From assembly GCA_028274465.1 (NCBI GenBank), contig CM051456.1:107483348-107547347 (forward strand): a DNA stretch of 64,000 nt. Reading direction: 5' to 3'. Below, piece by piece: positions 35,351 through 48,373 of the stretch. The position numbers and the translations under genes were made by a program. Numbering within the stretch: position 1 is the stretch's first letter; each line of letters starts with the position of its first letter. The stretch comes from Plantago ovata. Its lineage: Eukaryota > Streptophyta > Magnoliopsida > Lamiales > Plantaginaceae. A model generated the notes under the pieces. That model worked only from the letters and a program-made list of their open reading frames with translations, had not been told where the DNA came from and did not search any database.

Positions 35351-35898
35351 CTGGAACTACTAGAAGCATGAAAATCTTAGGGTCATTTCATTAGCTAGAG
35401 CTCTTTCAGAATCATTAGATTTAGATAAATCATGTAAAATCATTTATCGTAAAAATTGTTGCATAAAGCACTAAAAAAAAGCTACTATGTCATTTATCAA
35501 AAACATCTAATATGCATCCATTAGTATTATTCTAAATGAAAAGAGACTGGTGTGTATCAACAGAAAAGCAAAGATACCATATATCTCATCAAATAGGTAA
35601 AACACCTCAAATTCAATGACACTTGAAAACTTGTTATAGAAACCAGTATGAATTATTGACAAGAAGATAAGGAAAGTAAGCAAAGTCCCTCAGTTAATAA
35701 CGCTAATTAACAATCATACCAGTCATCAATCAAACAACATAAGATAGATAAAATCAAAGCTAATATTTATAGCTTTATAACTAGGGGGCGTGTTTATAAT
35801 CAATCATTCAGTAGGTAACTATAGCAGAGGAACAAGAAAGATCCGAGTAACGGAATGGAATCGACATGAAGGAACAAGAAAGAATTGCAAGGTCTCAC
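35351..35898 (-). other. Probable 5' UTR intron of the DUF1336 gene
   Basis: On the minus strand CAAAG|GTGAGACC gives a donor at about 35898 and TTCCAG| an acceptor at about 35351, 27 bases before the ATG. The interval has no gene-like signal. Inference from splice-site consensus only. Confidence 0.45.
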
Positions 35899-37573
35899 CT
35901 TTGAGTTGGCGAGAGAAAATTAATCCAAGTAATTGAAGATCATGAGGGTTATGAATTTGGGGATGGGTGTTTTGTGGAAGAAAGAATAATTAGCTGATCA
36001 CGCCAAGAATTGATTGTACTACTGTGGTGTGGTGTGGTGTGGTGAGGTGTACATAATTGACATTGCATAGCACTTTAAAAAGGACCCATATGTGACCGCT
36101 CCTTGGTGCCATATGTCACACGGTCGATCTAAGGTGGCCTTCTAAAATTGGTCGGGCCGGTCTGGGTTTGCAGGGCTTATATGGGCTGGGAAATTTGATT
36201 CAAGCCCAGGCCCGGCCCACAACTGCTTGCAAAACGCTAAATTCGATTCTAATCATTCTATGGTTTTGTATTGAAGTACAATACACTATTTTATGTATTG
36301 AATGAAGTTTATGTAATCACTCAAATTATACATGAATATAGTTTTGAAACGGAGGATACCATTTCTTGTAGTTGGAACTGTTGAATTATGAGTGTTCACT
36401 TGCTAAAACAAGTTGGCAAGTTGATTGTGTCTCTCCTCAATAATCTGGTTGGGACCTTTGCTGATGAAGAGTGTATTCAATATCTGAATTAATGCATACA
36501 GTTGAGATGTTGGAAACTTGCCGATAAATACATACAGGCTCTGATCTTCAACATCATCCCTCAACAACCTCCTTTTCAGTTCAATATCCCTACATCTGTT
36601 TCTGTTCAGTTTCTGTATCTGTTTATGTTTCTGTGGGAGGATCATCCGAGTGAGAAATATCCAAGATTGTTTGTAATATTTCTCCTAATCAGTTAGTACA
36701 GTACAATCTCCCGTGGGCGTAGGCAATTGCAGAACCACGTAAATCTTGTGTCTGTTTAAAATTACCGCAATGTTTACTTTCAATTTCAAGCGCTTCCGCA
36801 CAACATGAACTTGGAATCAGAACCATGAACGGTAGGAATCAAAATTGAAACCAAATGGAATCAGAGATTCTGGTTATGGGAAAAAATCTCGGTTAGACTG
36901 CAGTTCCGAACTGAATCATATTTTTTTTCGTATTCTTTCTTCTTTTTTCCTGTGTATGGTTTTATACATTTCTTGTTTCTACGACACTGGATGTCGCATT
37001 GGAATTTTCATTCTATATTGCAGGCTAACAAATTTGTTAATTGATTCCAAGAACGTCTTACAAATCGATAAGGAACATAATAAAAAATTGATGTTAAAAC
37101 TTAAACTCCCTCAATCAAACATCCATCTTCCATTTCCAGATGACACATGTGATGAACAAATCCGTCGTAAACTTTGTGACCCCCTATATATATATGAACA
37201 AGTTATTTGTTACGAGTTTGCTTGTATGTTGATGGTTCATGTTTCAACATAACTCATACTCCTTCCCAATGCTACGGTAAATTAGGATGGTAGAATTTTC
37301 CAATTTATTCTAAGTTGCATCAAGATTTACGACAAGACATTGTCTTTTTATGTCGTATAGTATATAATACATAACCTGAGTTGTTAAACAGCTTTCCTAC
37401 GATGTGGCAAACATCTTCTTAGTTTGGCAGCTAATTTCAGAAAAGAAAACTTGTTGAAAGTGTAGTTTGTTCTTGGTCATCATCAAAGCTTACGTGACTA
37501 TAAACTAAACAACATCAAAACAAGAAAAACTTGCCAAACTGCTTTATACCAATTAAGCAGTGCTTTCTCATCT
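35899..37573. other. Intergenic region with (GTGGT)n run and unassigned frames
   Basis: A (GTGGT)n microsatellite lies at about 36021-36050 in the presumed DUF1336 promoter. A lysine/arginine-rich minus frame (36645-36403) and a plus frame (36845-37252) show no recognised domain. Otherwise nothing is seen. Confidence 0.35.
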
Positions 37574-37580
37574 TATAAAA
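37574..37580 (+). promoter_or_regulatory. Candidate TATA box of the strictosidine synthase-like gene
   Basis: TATAAAA lies about 193 bp before the start codon. If used, transcription would start near 37605, giving a leader of about 165 bases with at least one short upstream ORF (ATG AGT TTA... near 37660). Confidence 0.4.
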
Positions 37581-37772
37581 GAAACAAAGAACGCAAAAAT
37601 CATGAAGTGAAGGTCACAAAACCTACTTCCAACCTCAATATTCATATCACAAGCAACACATGAGTTTATTTCATCACTAAAATCCATCTATAATAACACT
37701 TGTTCTCCTACTAAACCAAATTTCCACTAAAATCTTAGAACCTCACAACACACTACTGAACTCAACTCATCC

Positions 37773-39283
37773 ATGGAGAACAGATTGCTGTGTCAACTTA
37801 AAGAAGCTCTCCTCTTGTACCAGCTTTATCTTGTTCTCCTTGTACTAGCTTTGAGTATAGTAATGATGGATCCGTTTCATTTGAGTCCGGTCGGAGGTAT
37901 AGATTTTAAACCTGTCAAGAACGACATTGCACCTTACTGGGATGTCATGGGGAGCTGGCCTGCAGATAACCAAAGCCGATTGCAACATGGGAAGTTGGAG
38001 TTTCAGGGTCAAGTATTTGGCCCTGAATCCCTGGAGTTCGATAGCATGGGTCGTGGTCCGTATACAGGACTAGCAGACGGGCGTATTGTAAGATGGATGG
38101 GGGAGGATGTCGGATGGGAAACATTTGCGGTTGTAACCAGATACTGGTGAGTCTTTTACACCTACAATAGATATCTTTTACTTCCCCATGCGGTTACGTT
38201 CACATTATCATAAGTCCTAATGAATTCATCTTCCAGGTCTGAGAAAATGTGCGCAAGAGGTGCGGCTTCAAGTACACACAAGCAATGGAAGTTTGAGACA
38301 AAATGTGGGCGTCCCCTCGGTCTAAGGTTCGATAAGAAGAGTGGGATCCTATATATTGCAGATGCGTACTACGGGCTCATGTCAGTTGGACCTGAGGGAG
38401 GCGTTGCCACTCCTTTGGCAACACACATTGACGGGGAGCCCATCATATTTGCTAACGACCTTGATATTCGAGACAATGGCTCCATATTCTTTACAGACAC
38501 TAGCAAGAAGTACAACAGGGTGTAAGTTCTTGGCTTTTGAATACTACATGCTAGGATTCTGGTGACTGGATTATAAGAATCATGACAGCAAATTTTATTA
38601 CAGGGCGCACTTTTTGATCCTACTGGAAGGCGAAACAAGTGGGAGGCTCCTTCGATACGATATCCCTACTAAAACAACACATGTTGTCCTAGAGGGATTA
38701 GCATTTCCTAATGGAGTTCAGTTATCTAAGGACCAATCTTGTCTCCTCTTCACTGAAACTACAAATTGCAGGTGGGTGAAAGAAACTCTTCCTAAAGAAG
38801 GCCATCTATTCAAGGACACCACATTTACACAGAAAATTCACTGATGAATTCCTATTGTGTTGTTATTCCAGGATCATGAAATACAACCTAGAGGGTCCAA
38901 AAGAGGGAACAGTAGAGCTCGTCGCAAACCTACCAGGATTCCCAGATAACATAAGAATAAACGAAAAAGGTGATTTCTGGGTAGCAATAGATTGCTGCAG
39001 GACTCTAGTGCAGGAGATTTTTGTTCACAACCCATGGCTCAGAAGCATATACTTCAGGCTGCCAGTCCCAATGCGATACCTAGCGAGGCTTGCAGGGATG
39101 AGAATGTACACAGTGATCTCACGGTTGAATGATAAAGGCGAGATACTAGATGTACTTGAAGATAGGAAAGGATCAGTTATGAAGCTGGTGAGTGAAGTGA
39201 AAGAGGTAAATGGGAAGCTTTGGATCGGTACTGTGGCTCATAACCACATCGCCACTCTCCCTTACCCTCCAGAAGGTCATTGA
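37773..39283 (+). CDS. SSL3: Strictosidine synthase-like protein (SSL2/SSL3 type)
   Basis: Exons are 37773-38146, 38237-38521, 38604-38771 and 38872-39283, with GT-AG introns, giving 412 aa. An N-terminal hydrophobic stretch (about residues 14-33, LLLYQLYLVLLVLALSIVMM) is a signal anchor, as in plant SSL proteins of the secretory system. A six-bladed propeller follows, with family landmarks GPESLEFD, GRPLGLRFDKKSG, LYIADAYYGL, NDLDIRDNGSIFFTDTSKKY, GLAFPNGVQLSKD, LPGFPDNIRINEKGDFWVAI and LWIGTVAHNHIATLPYP. True strictosidine synthase condenses tryptamine with secologanin; the SSL2/3 clade is general to plants and is not expected to do this. Reported relatives have hydrolase-like or undefined roles. 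The symbol is tentative. Confidence 0.9.
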
Positions 39284-40255
39284 TGTGTTGAAGATATGAA
39301 TTTCTGCACTGTTATATTGTATTAATTTAATAATTTTGCTGAAATTTTTATGATCATGTGATGTTAGAAGTTAGAGCCTCTTACTGCTATACCTAGGATG
39401 AACCGGGAAGAGTCTCGGACTAATGAATTGCCCAAAAAACCAATGTCATAGGAAAGAGATCTAAACCTAAGTTAGCCACACCTGCACTAAACACCCTCTG
39501 CACAGTATGGCTTATCCATCACTAGTAGTACTATTTATCATCAACTGCGCTTCGTGGTAGCTGCAGAACAAATGATTCCCGTCTACAAAAGAAAACTGAT
39601 ATGAGGAGAAAGGTGAACCTTCTGGCTTTCTACTCGCTATATTAGAATTTATACAGACAACTTGTGATTTATTCTTTCATCCGACTATCGTCCAGTCATG
39701 CAAGCAACAAAACTCCCAAGAGCACAAAATCAATCTAAATCTAAACAGCCAATGGTTTTCTCAATGGTTGAAGTTACGCATGTAGGCCTCACATCTGATA
39801 GTTTTCCACAACACTATTGCATTCCTATGATATTCAAACAGAATGCACCTCTAAAGGCATTACAAAGCCCTATAGAACTCTCCAAATTTCCAAATCTATC
39901 AAAAACATTTACACACTGAAATAGTATCGATTCTGCATCAACCATTCACACGTGCATGTGTGCCTGTGTGAGTGTGAGTCACACAGAGCAAGAAGGGGGG
40001 GGGGGGGCGGCGGTCGCAAAATCATGAGCCGGACAACAATTCAACTTGTAAATTCAGAGCTGACAAAAGAGTCTGACATTCTAAACAACAGTAACTCAAT
40101 GAAAGACTCCAAGAAGTTGATAATAGATAGACTTTATAAACCCACATAATGTAGTATATACCTAAGACGGCTAGACAAGTCACTGAGCTAGGAGACAACA
40201 AACAAATTCCAGACATGTACAAACCAACCTTGAGCAGCAGAATATGCATCAAGAT
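39284..40255. other. Intergenic region between convergent SSL and bZIP genes
   Basis: It contains 3' UTRs of both neighbours and a G-run followed by GCGGCGG (about 39997-40015). The plus frame 39698-39919 has no recognised motif. Nothing else is seen. Confidence 0.4.
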
Positions 40256-43200
40256 CTAATCATTGGATGATCCATCAGGATTAAACTCTTTCTGAGCAGG
40301 AGATGTCATGGAACTCTTGAGCTTCATGTCTCCAGCAGCTTGCTCCTGCTGCTGCATTGAGGCTTGCTGCTGAAGCTGAAGGAGCTGATGTTGCTTCTGA
40401 GAGTGTATCTGGAGCTGCTGAAGCTGCTGGGCAGTTAATAGTGTGTGTACAGCATTGTTGTTGTTGGCATAGCGTTGCTGATTTGTTCCATAAGAAGCAG
40501 GAGCATTCATCATAGGTCCACCACCGTTTGGAATTGTTTGTCCAGTCACAACCTTAAGATGCTGAATCTCTTCCTTCAATGCATCGTTCAAAGCTGCATA
40601 TATATTCCAGAATAGGCAGATTTAGAGACCACAGTGATAGCTTGTGCATGGATTTTGAGGAGGGCACAGGAACAAAAAAAAAATTGAAGTCTTACCATCC
40701 TGTAACTGTACTTGCTGGTCCATCGATTGCAATCGTAGTTTGAGTTCACTATTAAGAGCAGCAAGGCCAGTTGTATCTCTCTACGTATGAAAATAAGATG
40801 AAACAGTCAAAAGAAGGGCTTCACAGAAGGGTTTGCTACATTGAACTACCAACAAGTAAAAACAGGTACGAACAGAAGCATTAGAATCACCTGCAATAAG
40901 GTTAACTGCGCAGCCAATGAAGTTGCTTCAGTTTGCAACGTCTGAACTTTCCTCTCAAGTTCTGCTATATACCTCATCTTCCGTTCCTTTGACCGTGCTG
41001 CCGATTGCCTGTTTGCCCAAATCCTGTTGCAAAATTCCACAATCACAGACTTGGATGAGAGAATGTGATATATCAAATTTCTACTTAAACTCGCCAAGAT
41101 TCCATTGAATTTGAACCTACTTAAGGTTTTGGGAGTTCCATGGGGAGGAAGGAGAAAATAGAACGAATGCGCGTGAAGAAAAGTGCACACAAAAATAGGA
41201 ACAGCGCAATGCTGAATGATGATCCAAGAGAAAAATGAGGCATAGAGAATACAACCTCACCAACGTATAATTTCGAGATTAGAATATGAACAAGGATTAT
41301 GCTATGCAAGAAGTGGCAGGAATGTAATCCATGGCTAATAGTCTAATACAATACCAGCAAGAACAGTTCCATAGACAATTGATACGTGATTTGCAAGCTA
41401 AACAAACAATTTGATGCATCCATGTAACAGACAACACATCGCAATTTCTATGCAAGACGACTAAAATGTTTTACTAACTCCCATTTCAAAAAGATGTCAT
41501 TGTCCTTTATTAGACATTTCTCAAAATATAGTCTAAGACAAGGAGTTGAAGTGTTTTTCTCCTTTTTCTGATGATGTTTAATATACGCATACAATTGGTA
41601 TCATAACCCATGAGCAGCATGTCTGAACAGGCCTTGAACTCAACACAATCAAACTTCACATTGTTACATAATAATAGATCCCTTATTATATTTTGGGACA
41701 TTGAATATTTAAAGTACCTGATAGACTTCGGTCTACCTCAAGGCAAGGTAAATAGGACTAGGCAGAAAAATAAAAGTAAGCTGGACCTATATAAAGTCAT
41801 TAGTAATGCACCCATGGTGATCATATAATTTTCCCAAAACAAAGCCCACAAAGTGTATAACTATAGCATGTAAAGCTTTTATTTTCTTAATTCTTGTTAT
41901 TATGTTATCAAAGATAGTGCACGGTAACCAAGTAAATTACATACGAACCCAAGGAGGTACTTCTGTGCTTATGCATACCATGGTTCAAGAAAAGATACAA
42001 GCACTTTATCAAATTACAAGTTAGTAAAGCTCGTAAGCGCTGGCAGATTCCATAAATCATTGAACAATTGAAAAACTTGAGAACGGAATGAAATTAATTG
42101 ATCCTATAACAGATCAACAGACCAGGGGTGGACTTATTAAGACAGTTGTCATTAAACACTTTCCAAGTTATGAAAAGAAAAACTAATTTAATAATAGTAT
42201 ATACTATATAGTTGGCAATCTTGTTAACCTATTAGTTCAAGATCTTAGATTTGGTCTTGAAATGGAATGACAAACAACCCAAAAGCACCAAAATTCAAAA
42301 TCATAAATGACTATAAATAGATCAAGCAACTGAATTTAATGATTCAAATCACAAAAACAGATCTCAGTCCAGCAATTAGAACTTAGCAGGTATATGCAAA
42401 TCTTCCCCCAATAAAGGAGAAAGTCAAGTTATTTCAAGAGTAATTTCTTTCCCCTTTTCTTATATCAATCACTAATTTTGCTAAAGAAACTGCTGTTGAT
42501 TGCCCAATTCCTGATGGACCAGGCGTGCTCTACAGTTTAAATTTACAAGCACATCTTCAAGTCTAAGCACGGTAATATGCAAGAATGATTATTCCCATTC
42601 CAAACTTGATTCACTGCCTAGATTAGCAGGAAAAAAAAAATACTCACATGTGCCAGAAGAAGCCGCCGCCACTCATCATGATTCAGAAAAGGAATAAAAA
42701 GCCTACCCTAGCTCATCCACTCTCTCTAGGGTGAAACTTATAGATGCTTACAGTAATCAGTTACACTAATAGCCTCGGTATTGTCAGCATAATAACTGCT
42801 CATGACCAAACCCATCAACAATATTTACGTCGACAGTAAGACAGGTGATATATGGTGTAACTCCCAATACAACAGGGAAAGCAAGGCGTGCAAATGAAAC
42901 AACTCATGAAGCCCCCATTTATCATTATTCACAGTAGATGCTACCGGTGCAAATATGATTGAATCCAATAAACAGAAAATTAACCAAATTGATTTAAACA
43001 TTCCATTATGGTGTTTACGAACTTAAACAACCAAGAGCAATTAAAAGAACAAAGAGTGTTCTACCCCAATCACAATACAACAAGGAAAAAGGGAATTCAC
43101 GAAAATCTGGCACAAGCACAAAACTCAATGATGCCATGGGGTTTGAATGATAAAATGGCAAAGCAGTAAGATTTGCGGCGAGAAAGATACCGTAATAGAA

Positions 43201-44567
43201 GAGAAAGGCATGCTTGGTTCTTTCATAGTTGCTATCCTATGTGAAACTAACTGCATTAATTTTATCAGATACATTCCATAAATTAAGTGCAGTATAGCTT
43301 GGAGTTCGTGTACGAGGTGTGAAGTTGAGATCCCACAGTGGCAGCATCTTTGCGAGTGTGTGGCAGTGTGACTTTTTATCATTAAAAGATAATAACTAAA
43401 AGAAAAAACCAGAAAATCTCTACTATCCTCTTGGATTTCATTTTTACTGTATTACAAAGTTTTCACAGAGACATTTTGTGTCTTTTTTTTCCTTTTCACC
43501 TAGGAAAAATGTCAAAATCCACTTGAGGTTAACATAAATCCAGAGGGGCATGAAAGGACACAGTATCCAAGTGTTTCTACAGAATGAAATGCACACCAGT
43601 TGCATACATAGTCATATACAGTGCCAATGAGATACTGGTAGATTAGCAATAAACCCCAGTCACAGAAATCTGAAATTCTGATTCAGGGGTGATAGAGTAA
43701 AATTACTTTCACCTTGTGGAATGCTATGCAATGCATCTATCTTAAGTGCATCCAGGTAACACAAGAAACCGCTAGAGGAATGTAGTTTAATACTATGCAT
43801 AATACTTCGTAAATCATGTAATATGTCTAACCAAGATAAGATAAATGAATAAATAAATAACAAGAACTTTGAATATCTTCACAATAAAAATATTACCTCT
43901 TAGCACGCTTTGGATCAATAAGAGCAAGCTCAGCCAGCTTGGCAGCAGAAATAGCTTTCTTGGAATCAGATGAAGATGGCTCATCTGAACCTGACATGAG
44001 CATCTCAGTCTTGATAGTAGTGGACCCGTCCATCGATTGGCTATGCTGGTGCCTAATCCTCGGTCTCTCACTCAAAGTTTGAGGCACATTATCCACTACC
44101 ATGTTGGCCATTTCTTGTGTGGGAGCAGCCAAAGAACCTGTGTCATTTGCTGACATTGCAGAAGATCCCCCAACTTGGAATGAAGAAGTTGCAGATGTCG
44201 TCGAATTGAACTTATCCATATCAAGATACATCGATAGAATGTCTTCCTCGGTCTCATCGGAGAAAGATGGTCCGTCGAATCCGCCCACAACACCTAAATC
44301 GCTATCAAAGCTGATATCATCGGGAAGGGTAAGAATCTCAGAATGAGCTCTTCTGTGTCCCAAATTCTTGGGCGGGTTGTCAGGCATTCGGCTTATATCA
44401 TGACTAAATCGGCCAGAATCAGGCGACGGCATTCCATGAGGCAAGATAGATGACCCGGACTTATCGGGCTTGACACCATAACTAGTATTCGGCGGTGAGA
44501 AAGCAGAATATCTCCCAGACGGTGGTAGCGAACTCCCACTGCCATGGTGAGACTTATCCTTATCCAT
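40256..44567 (-). CDS. Group I bZIP transcription factor (VIP1/RF2/bZIP18 type), block copy A
   Basis: Minus-strand exons are 44567-43897, 41023-40891, 40780-40696 and 40593-40256, with GT-AG introns, giving 408 aa. Exon 1 carries the regulatory half: [15 protein letters not shown] and RIRHQHSQS, HxRxxS-type sites that 14-3-3 proteins bind in VIP1 relatives, plus an acidic [17 protein letters not shown] segment. The basic region spans exons 1-2 ([19 protein letters not shown]). It has the group I lysine at the N-x7-K position, where most bZIPs have arginine. The leucine zipper spans exons 2-4 ([10 protein letters not shown] to LKEEIQHLK). The tail is Gln-rich ([14 protein letters not shown]). 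It is a nuclear DNA-binding protein, likely shuttling by phosphorylation. Intron 1 is long (2.87 kb). A second, broken exon-1 copy sits 12.3 kb away. Confidence 0.93.
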
Positions 44568-44594
44568 CCTTCACCAATCTCCAAACCCTAACAC

Positions 44595-45014
44595 CTACAA
44601 AGTTAAAAAAAAAACCTATGACCTCTTACAAAATCCAAGAAAAAGCAAAACCCTCAGAAACAAAATTCCAATTTGTTCAGGGGAGAGTTAATTTGAGGAG
44701 AATCTAGCAAGTGGGTATTTGAGCAAAACCCTAAACAGAAGAAATGCTAAATGCAACTAGAATCATGTAAACCAAAGACTTGAGCTGAATTTCATCCAAG
44801 AACAAGGAAATGAACAGTAAAATTCCAACTGAAGAAGATAAATGAGTACATACAAGTTAAAAACTAATGAGCTTCAAACGAATACATACGAAACTAAACA
44901 AGAGCCATAAAATGCGAGTGAAATTAGCAAATAAAGAAAAAAGAGATTTTTAACAGAAATGAAGAAGAGAAATAGAGTAAACACAGAAAAAGGAAAGGCG
45001 CTTAGCCGCTTACA
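44595..45014 (-). other. Probable 5' UTR intron of the bZIP gene
   Basis: On the minus strand CACT|GTAAGCGG supplies a donor at about 45014 and TTTGTAG|GTGTTAGG an acceptor at 44595, 27 bases before the ATG. The same acceptor context is kept in the decayed copy near 56940, supporting a real leader structure. Confidence 0.55.
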
Positions 45015-45531
45015 GTGTTTGCTTCGTATTTCCTTTTCCGGGGAGAATTGGGAATTGAGGGGGGAATTGAAGCGCTCTCGTTTTCTGCAGGAGTGAAAAT
45101 GAATGGGCTTGAGAAAATCATACAACACATATATCACGTGGCGTACAAGACACTAAGAAGCTTCAAAGAGACGATGCTTGTTTTGTCTTCTCTTCACTTT
45201 AGGTGTGGGTATATATGTATATGTATATCGATAGATATAGAGACAGAATATAAGACACAAAAAAATGTGACTAGCAAGCAAGCAGTGTTTGTTATTGTAA
45301 TGAAAATGGTGGATAATTATTATCATCACAAGAATTGAGAGAACGATGTACCGTGTTGTAAGTTATTCATCTTTTGTTCAAATGTTGAAAAAGAGCAAAG
45401 ATGGTGGTGAGATAGTTTCTATCGGTCGGTGTGAATTGGAAGTCCTCTAATAGAAATTGATGTTGAAATGGGAATTGGATCGTGTTCTTAAGAGAATAGA
45501 ACAGCGACCGGTGAAAATAGAATACCAGGAG

Positions 45532-45704
45532 ATGGGATCGGTGGCGCTAAAGATGCTTGGGATTAGAAAATTTCGATAATTATTAGTAGTAATTTGTAAA
45601 GATGATTGGAATTAGAAGATATGGATCGGTGGCGTTAAGGATGCTTGGGATTAAAAAATGTCGATGATTATTAGTAATTTGTAAAGATGATTGGAATTAG
45701 AAGA
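45532..45704. repeat. Tandem duplication of ~87 bp upstream of bZIP copy A
   Basis: Units 45532-45620 and 45621-45704 share ATCGGTGGCG, GATGCTTGGGATTA and GATGATTGGAATTAGAAGAT in the same order. Confidence 0.85.
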
Positions 45705-45839
45705 TGTGAATTGTAATTGTTGGAAACACAAATTGGGTTGGATGCTTGGTGAATTGGGATAATTGTCCACACAGTACATTTAATTAGTCTAATACCCTCT
45801 TTATAAAAAAAGACCATCTCTTTTTTAATTACATTTAAG

Positions 45840-46260
45840 TGCATTTTAAGCTAAAAACTTTAACCTACCTATTTTCACTTTCTATCTCTACAAACAAGGT
45901 CTTAACTCAAAATTTTTTTCTTTTTTTTCCTTTGATTTTTTTCTTTTCCTTTTCCCTTCTCTTCTTAAATATCAAGTGTTGGATTCCAAAACCGGAATCT
46001 ATTAGGAGCTGCAAGATCCGCCTAGAGCTTGCAGGTCCTGATCGAAGCTTGCGGAGCTGCAACTGCAACTCCCTAACCGGACCTTGCAAGCTTTGAGCTA
46101 GGAGATTGTTGGCTCCGATCTCGAGCCTGGGAAGCTCTATATTGGAGTGTACATGCTCGAACGGAGCATAAATTCCGTATCGGATTTCGGTACTGGAATT
46201 GTGAAGAAGAAAGAGGAACAAAAGAAAAGGAGAATCGATTTTTAAAAAATAATAATTTTG
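45840..46260. repeat. Polypyrimidine plus GGAGCT-type repeat element
   Basis: The motif CAAACAAGGTCTTAA (45893-45907) precedes a CT-rich tract (45908-45966), then clustered GGAGCT, GAGCTGC and GAAGCTT words (45990-46170). This is the same order as in 26932-27799 but more degraded. Confidence 0.5.
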
Positions 46261-46329
46261 TGTCATGTTTTGAATTACAAATTTTATTGGTATATGATTT
46301 ATAAGAACTCTTTAGACCAATGGGACCAG

Positions 46330-47364
46330 GGTACGGTGACACGTCACTTTCTTGATTCACGATCCATTTTGACCACTCACCTTGTTGCGGTAAGTAGTTA
46401 TTAATTTCAAATTTTGTTAATGTTGCAATGCTTTCTTTTCATATTTGCTAATATAATACAGTATTATGTAATTATTTGCTTGTTGCAAATTGATGAGGGG
46501 CTGAGATGACTCTTTACGAGCATTTCGAGAACGCCCATCTCAGCAAGAACGGGGAATTGGAAGGACCTGAGGGCCAAGAAGATTTCGGTAATTAAGTATC
46601 CTGTCACATCTATATTTCATACTTATTCATTCAATTTTTAAGACTATCTTATAATAACATCAATATTTTTTTAAGCATTTTCAAGATGGGTACAAGGAGC
46701 TGGTGAAAGACAAGGACCTGGCGATCGAAGACAATGAGATCTTGTTGATCAACGAGGTGGACGATGCGGAAACCGCTTGTATGCGCGATAACCACTCCAA
46801 GTTGATACGAATGTCCCAACAATGGGCCCATCAATACAGTGGCCACCCCCGGTTGTAGTTAGTTTGTTTGGTATGTTTGTTGTGCACTCTCGTACAAATT
46901 TTCTTCTCGTACACTTTATTTTATGTTCATAATTTTGATTGGATTTCATTTTATTTAAATTAAATTTAAGTAATTATCATTCGTAATCAATATGCATAAC
47001 TAAACCATTCCAGTTGAAGTACATCAATAAAAAGGAAAAACCAAAGGAAAAAAATAATAAAAATAAATAAATAAAAATAAAATTTGCGACAGATAGAGTT
47101 TATTCGTCGCAAAATCCAAAAGTCAAGAGGGTCCGGTCAATGTTTTATCCGTCTCTAAGTTGCGATGGATTATCCGTCACCAAATTGAGAAAGTCAGGAC
47201 CCGTCCTAGTCAACGTTTTATCGGTCCCAAATTTGCAACATACAACTTTTTGTCGCTAAATTCCTTTGTGACACCCATTTTTTAGACTTATTTGCAACGG
47301 ACTTTCCGTCACAAATTTCATTATTTATCGCTATTTGAATTTTTGTATTGTATTTTTTTGTAGT
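46330..47364 (+). mobile_element. 3' part of a CACTA (En/Spm) transposon
   Basis: The right end at 47364 reads ATTTTTTTGTAGTG, the inverted form of CACTACAAAAAAAT, the diagnostic CACTA terminus, followed by AAA as the possible 3-bp duplication. The subterminal region (47090-47335) has several TTTGCGAC/TCCGTC/GTCGCAAA words, typical of plant CACTA subterminal repeats. Upstream, exon-like pieces (46505-46587 and 46676-46858) with splice-like borders may be the end of a transposon gene. They contain YEHFENAHLSKNGELEGPEG and MSQQWAHQYSGHP but were not identified. The left end was not found. Confidence 0.65.
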
Positions 47365-47769
47365 GAAATAAACCCTCCATTGTCCTGGTTCCACTTAAAT
47401 TCGGCATTTGATGGCCATCACATTCATCCCTTTCAAATTTTATCTCTCTAGTTATTCACTCTCAAATTTTATCTTTCCTATCACATCAGTTCCTACTTAC
47501 TAACACTCAAATAAAAATAATACAGTACTCTCTAACAGTCATCCACTCTAAAATCAACCATGTTTTATTTACTTTTTTTATTTCTTTTAAAATTTTACTC
47601 CTTAAGAATGTAAATAAAAAAAGTATAAAATAGTTATTCAAAAAAAAGACAAAAAATAACAAAAGTCACCGTAAGATGCTTAAAATGGAACGGAGAGTAC
47701 AATAATACACCATTCTTTATACTTTCTTCTTTCTTTATAAAAATAATACACCAATCACAATATCTTTTT

Positions 47770-47898
47770 GGCTAATGATAATGCCAGAGCTAAAATACTA
47801 ATGCCAAAGCAATTTGTGCATTTTAAGGAATGATTAGTGAATATAAAAGGTAAATTGCTCTGGCACTAGTAATTTCAGCTCTGGCATTATCAATAGCC
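47770..47898. mobile_element. Mutator-type MITE, 9-bp target duplication
   Basis: A 129-bp element with inverted repeats starting GGCTA and sharing GATAATGCCAGAGCT. It is flanked by a perfect TATCTTTTT on both sides (47761-47769 and 47899-47907). The 9-bp duplication fits the Mutator superfamily. It lies between bZIP copy A and SET copy A. Confidence 0.88.
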
Positions 47899-48373
47899 TA
47901 TCTTTTTATCAGCGGAGAGAGTACATAAATAGTTTACCATTTGGTGTGAACTGAGTGAGTAATTAAATATTTTTTGATAGTTAAAATTAAAAACTGTTGC
48001 CATAAATAGTCAAAATACATCAAGTGTAATGAATGGTATGGAGGGAGTAGAGTAAATAATAAATGTAAAAAAGTATAGGAAATTATAAAACTTATAAAAA
48101 ATGAGTGTGTTAGAACAGTATTAGTAAGTTGATGGTTCACTTGCCCAAAATCCAAATGGGAAGATTTCCTCGTGTTCCACTCTTTGAAATTTGAATCAAA
48201 GTACCCAAATATCATTAAACTTGCAGAGCATAAATTGTCAAAAACAAGTGGACAGAAAATAAAACCATATGCAGAGCAAGGACGACTACCCCATCCAAAT
48301 TCTAAAAGAAAAAAAAAAAGTTTAAACGGGAAAAAGTAATCGAAAGTTGCTACATGTTCAAGGTTGACAAACT

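Noticed and set aside
36403..36645. Basic minus-strand 80-codon frame
   Set aside because: No recognised domain, no splice partners and no promoter evidence; could not be supported as a gene.
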